Assembly (NCBI RefSeq): GCF_000330505.1
Contig: NW_004443518.1
Location: 191,652-211,716, forward strand
Source of the DNA: Entamoeba invadens IP1
Lineage: Eukaryota > Evosea > Mastigamoebida > Endamoebidae
Length of the DNA stretch: 20,065 nucleotides
Reading direction: 5' to 3'
The notes below the pieces were generated by a model. It was not told the DNA's origin. It did not search any database and worked only from the letters and a program-made list of their open reading frames with translations. How positions within the stretch are numbered: the first letter of the stretch is position 1; the number at the start of each line of letters is the position of its first letter. The position numbers and the translations under genes are program-made. This document shows positions 9,083-17,000 of the stretch, one piece after another.

Positions 9083-11097
9083 TGTCAGACTGATTTATTG
9101 ATGACTTCAGGAATATTTTCTGACTTTATTCAACCTGCTGTGGATCCAAGAGCTAATTATGTAGTGAAAAAAGAAGGAAAAAATGTAGAAATTTATGTTT
9201 TAGATAAATGTCATAGAAGTTTCGATGGGACTTTTTTCAAATTAGAAAGGTTTAGAAAAATAAAGATATTGAAAAGGGGACTTTCATGTGACAAGCTTGT
9301 CGAAATTAAAGATCAGAGCGAACTTTATAATATGTGTTTCTTCGTTAATTTCCCAGATAATTATGTTGTTAAAAATATATTCAGTGAAACTGAAAAGTGC
9401 ACAGGAACAGATGAACAACAATATTTAAATTACGAATTGATATCACGAAATTGTGTTGCAGTTGGAGAATACTTTAGAAAAGTGACTCGAATAGATGACA
9501 TTTATGTATTTGAAACTTATTCATCCAACGATTGTTCCGACTCTTCAATAAATTGCCAAATATATGAATACGGCAAGTGTTCCAATGGCGTCATTTATTC
9601 AGATCCAATTTTTGAAAGTGCAGTTGATAAAAATGCAAATTATGCGTCTGAAATTTATGATCATGAAACGCATCAAATGGTGTACTTTGAGTTCGGGAAG
9701 TGTGTTTACAATGGTATAAACAATGAGGAAGTATCATATATCAAGATATTACATTATAATGATATTACCGAAAATTATAAAAAAACTCAAGTGACACTCT
9801 CTTTAAAACAGACAACCAAGAACTTGCGGGAACATTTGATTTTTGGTTACACTACCAGCACATGATATAATGCGAGGAGTTTACAACTTACATTCAAATT
9901 GTCTATTTAAAGAAGAAAATGCATACTCGAAATTTATAATAGAAAATGTTAATGAATGTACAGTGACACTAAGTGGCTCACTTAAAATAAAGAAGAGTGG
10001 TGATTCATATAAGTATATGTATTTCCCCACATTTGACTGTTCTAATGAAACTAATGAGATAAATATAAATTTGAAAGGTGAATGTGGCCCTTTTAAAGAC
10101 AATCAAACAATCGGATTGTATTATTTGGTATCTACAAAACCTGAGAAAACTATTTCTGATACAACCAAATTTGCAATAAAAAAGTAAAAGATGGTCTTTA
10201 TGTTCTTGAATTTAATAAAGTGCACATAACACTAGAAAGCATTTATCTTAAATTTGTTAGAATGAATCAAATAGTAATAGTCTTGTCTGGGTTAACACCA
10301 TACGGACTCGTAGAATACCAAACTGTTGATTTTGCATACACATTTGAATACAGAGAGATTTCTTCCCCACGATTATAGTAAAAATGGTGACGTGTACACA
10401 AATGCAAAGTATTCAGAATTGTCATGTGTTGGTCAACAAACAACTGAATATTACATTTTTGGTGAGTGTACTGAAATTGTGTTAGATAAAAGAACGATAT
10501 TTTCACAAGAAATAATACGAGGTGTATTAAAATGTGTTGCTACAAAAAGTGATTTTGAAACGGTTTACCAGTTCAATAAATGTTACTTTGATGGTGAAAA
10601 TGGCTCTTTAAAATTTGCAAAGAAAAACGATGTTGTGTTGTATTTAGTTGGTGTTGATTGCAATTAATTAAAAGAAGTTGAAACAACACAAATTTTCGGA
10701 TTTGTAGAGTTTTTAAAAAAAATCCAAAGTTTAAAGTCTCGCAATTTAAAAATAGTAACAAAGAAAATTGTATTTTAAAAGACACAATTGGAGCGCCACA
10801 AATTAATTTGTATAAAATTAACTGCACAAAAATTGGAACAGCAACATCTGTACAAGCATCAACAAATAATGACACTTATAAACTCAAAAATTTTATTGGA
10901 AAAACGTGTGATGGAAAAGCAATTAAAGTCGAAAAATACACAAAAACCAGTGTGTATTAAAAGAAGGAAAGAATGTGGTGTTTTCAGATTTAATTGATGA
11001 ACCAATTGTTTTAAATAGTATTAGAAAAATGACAGAACTTGTTTTATTACTATTGTTGGTGATAATTTGTATGAACGTTTCTATTCAATTTTTATAA
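9083..11097 (+). pseudogene. Repetitive Cys-containing surface-type protein, frameshifted
   Basis: Successive open frames (to 9865; about 9843-10187; about 10185-10379; 10326-10667; about 10770-10970; about 10950-11097) encode one continuous style of protein. A recurrent motif, an aromatic strand followed by a cysteine, runs across the breaks: IYVLDKC, IYEYGKC, VYFEFGKC, YYIFGEC, VYQFNKC, and LYVLEFNK without the cysteine. The last frame ends in a hydrophobic run, TELVLLLLLVIICM, close to the stop, like a GPI-anchor signal or a terminal membrane helix; surface location is inferred from that. There is no signal peptide at the 5' end, and an in-frame TAA lies at 9077-9079, so the gene is also 5'-truncated. 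The family is not one I recognise. At least four frame changes argue against a functional gene. Confidence 0.6.
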
Positions 11098-11224
11098 TTT
11101 GAAATATTACTTCATAAATGTTTTTTGAGTTTGTTGTTATTAGACTAAATAATATTTTTATTAATTTTATTAAATTGCCAAAATAAATATAAATTACCAT
11201 ATAATTTTTTTTTATTTATTAAAT

Positions 11225-11333
11225 GTGGAGGTAGTTTAGTTGGTAAAACATTTTATTTAAACTTTAATCTTTCTAGATTACAGGTAATAAGTTAAATTAC
11301 AAAAAATCGTGGGTTCAACTCCCACCTTCCACA
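11225..11333 (+). tRNA. tRNA gene with an intron of about 37 bases, isotype uncertain
   Basis: A full cloverleaf can be drawn. Acceptor stem GTGGAGG (11225-11231) pairs with CTTCCAC (11326-11332, one G-T), with discriminator A at 11333. The D-stem is GTTT/AAAC with loop AGTTGGTA. The T-stem is GTGGG/CCCAC around TTCAACT. The internal promoters are good: A box TAGTTTAGTTGG and B box GGTTCAACTCC. A T-run terminator follows at 11334-11338. The anticodon stem TTTTA (11251-11255) pairs with CAAAA (11300-11304, one A-C mismatch) if an intron of about 11262-11298 is removed at the usual 37/38 position; the intron can pair with the anticodon loop (TTTAA/TTAAA) and holds its own hairpin (TAATCT/AGATTA). 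This reading gives anticodon UAA (leucine), yet there is no long variable arm, so the isotype is left open. Confidence 0.7.
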
Positions 11334-11338
11334 TTTTT
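11334..11338 (+). terminator. RNA polymerase III T-run terminator
   Basis: A run of five T residues directly follows the tRNA discriminator base, with a further T6 run a few bases on. This is the standard Pol III stop signal. Confidence 0.6.
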
Positions 11339-11500
11339 ATTTTTTATCAATAATTTTTGTTTTAAAATTTATAAAATGAAATCTATATTTATAGTTTATT
11401 ATTTAATAATTAATTTTAATTAATTGTTTAAAAATAAATTATTAGTTTATTAATTATAATATATAGTAAAATACAAGTAATGATGAAGAAGTGAATGAAT

Positions 11501-11890
11501 TTAATATCCTGATTGCCCCATATAATCTTTGAGCTTGTAGACAGCATCTGAGTTCTGTCCAGCAGAAACAGACGCGTCCTTGAAGTATCCAATCAATATG
11601 ACTTTGATTCCCTTGTAAATTGAAACACCAGCTGCACCAGCCTTCCCAAAGACAGTTCCTTCGTCCTTGTCAGCTCTTGTGACGGTGTATTTGACACCAC
11701 CAATGTGAAGTCCCTTTGACTGGAAGTCTCCGACATTTCCAGACATGATTGCATTTGCAATAGTTGTAGCTTCTGCTTGCTGGATTGTCAAGCCAACCTG
11801 TGACATGATTGCACCATTAGTGGCAAGAATGATTCCACCGTGGCCTTTGCCTGCACCAATCATTGAAGCTGTGTAACCGTCCCACGACAT
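11501..11890 (-). CDS. Profilin, 129 aa
   Basis: A complete, uninterrupted ORF of the usual profilin size. It has the family's N-terminal helix start (MSWDGY), the central strand pair with a glycine-rich turn (GHGGIILATNG), the conserved KYTVTRAD and the final helix (SDAVYKLKDYMGQSGY). Profilin binds monomeric actin and proline-rich ligands and promotes nucleotide exchange and formin-driven filament growth in the cytoplasm. The start is the first ATG, directly preceded by an Inr-like AATCATTCA and a TATA-like GATATAAAG, which fits the very short 5' leaders of Entamoeba mRNAs. GC content and codon choice are clearly higher than in the neighbours, as expected of a well-expressed gene. It lies between the tRNA and the decayed fragments and appears intact. 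Confidence 0.93.
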   Translation of the reverse strand: MSWDGYTASMIGAGKGHGGIILATNGAIMSQVGLTIQQAEATTIANAIMSGNVGDFQSKGLHIGGVKYTVTRADKDEGTVFGKAGAAGVSIYKGIKVILIGYFKDASVSAGQNSDAVYKLKDYMGQSGY

Positions 11891-11891
11891 C

Positions 11892-11925
11892 TGAATGATT
11901 ACAAACCGTTGTGTATCTTTATATC
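11892..11925 (-). promoter_or_regulatory. Profilin core promoter (TATA-like plus Inr-like)
   Basis: Read on the minus strand, GATATAAAG (11925-11917) is followed 16 bases later by AATCATTCA (11900-11892), one base before the ATG. The second element resembles the Entamoeba initiator AAAAATTCA and the first the upstream TATA-type element described in E. histolytica. Spacing is about right for that core promoter. The assignment is by resemblance only. Confidence 0.5.
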
Positions 11926-12360
11926 ATGTCGACACGTCACATCTTTTATTTGTTTATTTATATTTAATTGTATTTTTAGTTGAAACTATCAGTAAACTAT
12001 TGTTATTTGATTTTCAAGTAGATCGTGTAAAATGAACGGCTGATATTAAATTGAAAACTCTGTCGTTTAAATTTAAGATGAATTATTATTTTAGAGTTTG
12101 AAATGTATTGTGTTAAATAATTTGTTTTATTTTGATTGTATCAAAATAATATCAAACAAATGTATTTTTCTTATACAAGTATGGTAAACACCCTAATCAA
12201 ATTGTCTTAAACATCTTAAGTTTCAATTTAAGTTAATAACGACGTTATCCCGAACAATTACGATATAAAAACGGACAATAAGAGGTGTTGTATAACAAAA
12301 ACAAAACATAAAAATAAAATTCAAAAATACATTTGTTTATAACTGTTCAAAAAATGATCA
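11926..12360. other. Intergenic stretch upstream of profilin
   Basis: No gene is called. A short open run of about 37 codons ending near 12351 (NDVIPNNYDIKTDNKRCC...) has slightly coding-like codons, but it lacks a start and any relative. It may be a scrap of the same decayed sequence that continues at 12361. Confidence 0.4.
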
Positions 12361-12548
12361 TAACGAGTCGCATCTTGTGTAAAACCGAAAGAAGTGACAT
12401 CGAAAAACGAGTTTCAAGAACGCGTTTTGGAGTTGGCTCACAATCGTTATCCAAAAATTTCGGTTTTCAATTTGAAATATTTTTCTGGTTTTGACCAACC
12501 AATTTACAACTTAAAAAGTTTAAGAAAAAATTTAGGGGTTTATAAATG
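12361..12548 (+). pseudogene. Unidentified gene fragment cut by a MITE
   Basis: After a TAA at 12361-12363 a frame stays open for about 60 codons and encodes NEFQERVLELAHNRYPKISV..., then FNLKYFSGFDQPIYNLKS. GC content and codon variety are above the local background. There is no in-frame ATG, and the frame runs straight into a MITE copy at 12549, where the reading becomes element sequence. It therefore looks like a scrap of a former gene whose 3' side was displaced by the insertion. A 46-codon ATG-started ORF overlaps in another frame and is less convincing. The parent family is not recognised. Confidence 0.35.
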
Positions 12549-12747
12549 TGGGACTAAAGTTTCTACGAGTACCAAGGTTTCGACTTATTGTTTAATTACT
12601 TATTAAATAATAACGAACAAGTTTTCTAATTTATTTCTAAAAACTGTTTTAAATATAACTTTTCTTATTTTAGGGCTCTCAAGGTTATATTAATAATTAT
12701 TTGTCGAAATCATAATACTGGTCGAAACTTTGGTACCATGTCTGTAG
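12549..12747 (-). mobile_element. MITE-like repeat family 2, copy 2
   Basis: Reverse-complement homologue of 8538-8717, about 199 bp. Its outer sequence TGGGACTAAAGTTTCTACGA is the same as in copy 1, followed by GTACCAAGGTTTCGAC; the far end is GGTCGAAACTTTGGTACC. The core has small insertions relative to copy 1 and several substitutions, so the copies are not recent sisters. No coding capacity. It abuts the gene fragment at 12361-12548. Confidence 0.65.
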
Positions 12748-13028
12748 TACTGACTTGTAAATTTTTTTTTATTTTTAGTTTAATAATAACTTTTTAATTT
12801 TGATGATATATTTGGTCTACATTTAATGTTTATTTTCAAAAATTAACACGTTCGCGGTTTCCCCTTTTATTTTTTTTAAATAGCATAGAAAAAAAGTTAA
12901 TTTTGCTTTTTCTTTAAAAAAATCATTGTAAACCCGTTTCATTTTTTTATGAGGATTTTTTGCCACACAATATCTTATTTAAAAATATTACAACAACAGA
13001 GACATAATCCTCAAGATTTGAATAAAAA
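12748..13028. other. AT-rich spacer
   Basis: Poly-A and poly-T runs with no open frame of note. A small patch of higher GC content (GTTCGCGGTTTCCCC, about 12850-12864) stands out but has no partner elsewhere in the window. Confidence 0.5.
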
Positions 13029-13345
13029 TTATAACGAAAAGATTAATTGATTGCAATTTTTGGAATTAACCCAAATTGTTAGCACTTTTCCCGTCGTCAA
13101 TATTTTTATTCCAATAAAACACAAACCCTCATTATTCTTTTTATAGTACACGACTGTCATTCTATCCATATTTATCATGTTCATCGACAATTCAAGACAA
13201 TTTGAAAAGTTCCGACAGTGGTTTAATAACATTTTTGAATTTTAGACCCAATTTCGTGTTGTTTTCATATGAAAAAATAATAAGGATCAATATAGATGGT
13301 TATCTTCTCGACAAGAACTCCCTCGTCGCTTGACAAATTTTTGTC
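13029..13345 (-). pseudogene. Unidentified gene remnant, three frames needed
   Basis: On the minus strand three overlapping stretches look coding in turn: GHYNDKNLSSDEGVLVEKITIY (from 13345), then YENNTKLGLKFKNVIKPLSELF in the next frame, then an ATG-started 67-codon frame at 13232-13029 with VVYYKKNNEGLCFIGIKI. The frame changes fall near a T6 run at about 13264-13269 and near 13195. GC content and codon variety are above those of the surrounding DNA. The 67-codon ORF has an AAAATTCA-like sequence just before its ATG, so it could be a small gene in its own right, but the coding-like sequence upstream in other frames makes a decayed gene more likely. The family is not recognised. Confidence 0.4.
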
Positions 13346-13566
13346 ATTATAGTGACCTATTTATTTTTTTCTACAATTTATTTTTTTGTTTTTTTAAATT
13401 AATAGTATAATTATTATATAAATAATAATATCTTTATGATTTTGTGTTGAAACCGACTGATTTTATCACGACCAAAACAATAATCAAGTATTATTCCATT
13501 TTCAGCCACTGTTTTAAACGCCCCATTTAAACTATTTTTTTTCCGTACTGATTAAACTCAAATGTC

Positions 13567-13684
13567 CTTTTCCCACAAGCGGGTGATCCGCGACTAAGGA
13601 GGATAAAACGTGGATAAAACGGGTGCACAGACAGATTGTTTGAGTGCGTTTTCTTGAGTTTTTAATACAATGCTTCGTATCACT
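13567..13684 (+). repeat. Dispersed repeat, copy B
   Basis: Direct-orientation homologue of 337-443. The frame encoding GAQTDCL, matching GTQTDCL in copy A, is broken here by a TGA soon afterwards. Similarity ends at about the shared TATCACT. Along with copy A this suggests a dispersed, decayed coding sequence. Confidence 0.5.
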
Positions 13685-14000
13685 AACCCAAGGTAAATCT
13701 GTTCAACATTAATTTAATTGAAACCATACCAATATTTATTTTATTATTTATATACTATTATTATAATTTATATATATTATCAAATATAAATTTGTTTATT
13801 TATTTTTATTTTTTATATTTAACAATAATAAAGGCCAATTGGGTCTTTCATGTAAAAAGTTGATGGAAATAAAAACACACAAAAAAAAACTTGTTAAGAG
13901 TTTTTGGATAATTATAATAATTGGTCTGAAAGAAAAAAATAAAAGTAAATACTTTACTCAAAATAACACAATTGAATCAAACGAATATTTATAAAATAAA
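13685..14000. other. AT-rich 3' flank of the large TMK gene
   Basis: No ORF or structured element is seen. The region carries A/T runs and should include the TMK polyadenylation site, but no single signal stands out. Confidence 0.55.
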
Positions 14001-17000
14001 TCAATGATTCAATTCTTCCAGGTTTTCAATAACTTTTTCAATCGGTATTCTTTCTTTGATGTCTTGTTCCCAAGCATTTTGAATGATGTCAAACTCTTTT
14101 ATTGAGATATTTTGTGGTCTTTCTAATCTTTTACCAGTTGAAATAAAATCTGCGATATCCCAAACATGTAGAAACCTCTCATCGTCGTTTTTAAACACGA
14201 AATCCCATTGTAACACCTCATACATAGTCATTGCAAATGAATATATATCAGCAGGTTTCTTGTATTTCTTTCTGTCCAACACCTCGGGTGCCATATACTT
14301 TGGAGTGCCTATACCTTTGGTGAAAGTCATGTTAGTCATCAGTAGATTGACGTTTCTTGCACTTCCAAAGTCTGTCAATTTTGCATTCACCTTTTCATTC
14401 ACATCAAGTGATAACACAAGAATGTTGTCTGGCTTGATGTCTCTGTGTAATATCCCATTCTCATGCAAATATGAAATACCTTTAGCTGCATCAAGTAACA
14501 TTTTGACTCGTAACTTAGTTTCAATTTCTTCTTTTGTTTTATGTTTAATTAAGTCTTGTAAACTCCCAAATTGTGCAAATTCAGTCACCATACACATCTT
14601 GTTTGGTATAAAAACAGCACCATAGAAATGGACAATGTAATCACACCTAAACTTGTCTAACATTTGCACTTCCTTTTCGAATTCATCAATTAATTTTTCT
14701 TCATCCGAATTATTAATTTGTTTCATCTTTTTAATTGCAACAACATTTCCTCTGTACATTCCTTTGTACACAATACCAAAAGACCCCTCACCAAGCTTGT
14801 TTTCTTCAACCAACTCGTCATAATCAATTCGTGTCGATTGAGAAGTTACAGCGTTGATTGTTATTGTGTTATAATTTTCTTCTTCGGTTTTCAGATTTTT
14901 TGAGATAATTTGAATTGTTGTGGTGATTTTACAGGTGCAAAGTGGTGTTAAATAAAGTGAAAATTCGCAAGCACGCCCCCTTTTTATTAAAACGACTTCT
15001 GGTTCGACTTTAAAAATAAATTTGTCAATGTTTGTTAATATTGTGAACTGGACTTTGATGACATTTTTGAGTTCATTACCAACACATATTAATGCTTTGC
15101 TTTCTTCATTCACTGGTATATTGCTCGATTCAATATTAAAGTCAACTAATTCAGAAGATACACAAATGCCTTTTGTAATTGAGACGAAATGAATATTTGA
15201 CCTGTCCATTTTAAACAATGTTGTTGTCTTTTCTGTATCTTTTTGGTGTTTTCTGTCCAACACTATTTTTGTTATAAACACAATTAAAATTGTTATTATT
15301 ATTAAAACAATAATAACAAAAATAACACCAAGAAGTATGACCCACCACACAACATGTGACTCACACAACGTCCCATCGTCATTTGGGGTGTTCCAAAATG
15401 AACACTTCACACACTTCGAATTTTTAATTTTATTACATTCTGCTATGTTAAAGAGACCAACACAACTTCCGTTTGACAGCAAAACAAGTGAAGAGTCACA
15501 TAAAGTGCATTTAGTACTGTATAAATTGCATGTTAAACAACTTGAGTCGCACTTCTGACATTCGTTTGTGTTGACTTGGAAATACCCATCGCCACACTTT
15601 GAACACCCACTTTGTGTCACCTCAACGCCACATCCAATGATGTTGCTTTTAGGTAGACAGTCGCCGTTGTTTGTCTTATAATAATTGGTGTTGCAGGTGA
15701 GACAACTATTTTCATTGTTACACGTTGAGCATCTTTCAGCACATTCAAAACAATTCAGTCCAGTTTTATAATACCCATTTTTGCATATGACACAACCGCT
15801 TGTAACACTTGCAATTTGGTCACATTTCTGTTTTAACTCTTCATTTGAGTCGCATTTATAATTGGACATAAAAGTGTCATTACCACAACTTATACATTTT
15901 GTTGGTGTTTCAAAACATGTTAAACAATTATCATTACACTTCTCGCATCTTTGTGTGTCGTTGTCAAAGTAATACGAGTCATCACACCGTTTACATGTTA
16001 ATCCATTTTGAAGAACGCAGTTGTTTTCCGCTTTTTCAACACACATGTTGTTAGTTAGAAATTTCCCAATTTCACATTCGACACATTGCTTATTTAACAG
16101 ATATGAGCATTTCAATATGTCATTTTCACATCTTCCATTCTCATCATTTGGTATTTCACAACTGATTTTCTCACATTTTCCATTTATTGTCATTTCACTT
16201 TTTGCAGCACACTTCGTCGATTTACCATTTTCACAATATTCAGCATTTGGATCTATTTCATCACATTTCACACACATTGTAGAATTGTATGTGTACCCGT
16301 TAAAACACGAAAGTATGTTATTGCTATTTATGGTATCGTTGTTTTCGTCTACAGTGACACATTCACCTTTTTTCAACATATATCCATTGGTTATATTACA
16401 TATCGCACATTTTCCATCTCCTTTTGTGAGAAGACAATTTTCACCTTTTACACAAGTTGCTCCTTTCAACACAAAACCCGAAGAACATCTTTTGCACCGA
16501 TTTGGACCATATGACACACAATTTGTGATTTCTTCACATTTTCCATCAGACAATATATAATTTGGTTTACAATGAATGCATGTATTTGGTTGAGTACCAC
16601 ATGAAATACATATAATATCTTCACACGGTTCACACTTCTTTGTTGTTGTGTTGTAATATCCCGTAGGACATTCAACTCCAGAAACACATTGAAAAACACT
16701 TTCTGTGTTATATGCGGCATTGCAAACAAACTCGTTGTAACTTATTTTGGTTTCTGCTACGAAAAGTACTTTCTTTGTGAGCAATTTCAATTCAGCACTT
16801 ACAACTTCACTTGACTTAATTCCAACAACAGTAACATCGTTTGCGCTGTAAAAAGAAATTTTATTGTTTCCAATTGTCGCACTTTCACTTGAAAATTCGT
16901 CATCTTCTTGAATTTCATTTTTTGTAGTCTTTTGTTTGTGAGATTCAATTGCAAAAGCAGTGACGTTATCAAAAGGAGTGATGTACCAGTCTTCTGTGTC

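Noticed and set aside
10267..10875. Minus-strand ORFs of 79 and 100 codons
   Set aside because: They are antisense of the decayed aromatic-Cys protein frames and have no features of their own.
11225..11333. Isoleucine tRNA with anticodon UAU
   Set aside because: The T arm resembles tRNA-Ile(UAU), but the only TAT lies too close to the D stem to leave a five-base anticodon stem.
14083..14625. 180-codon plus-strand ORF, partly identical to a minus-strand ORF at 7779-8159
   Set aside because: Both are antisense of the converted kinase tract. Their identity is explained by the 506-bp identical DNA.
16021..16560. 179-codon plus-strand ORF opposite the TMK Cys-rich stalk
   Set aside because: It is the antisense of an intact coding region, and its rich F/H/S composition is what CXXC-rich codons give when reversed. 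No independent support.
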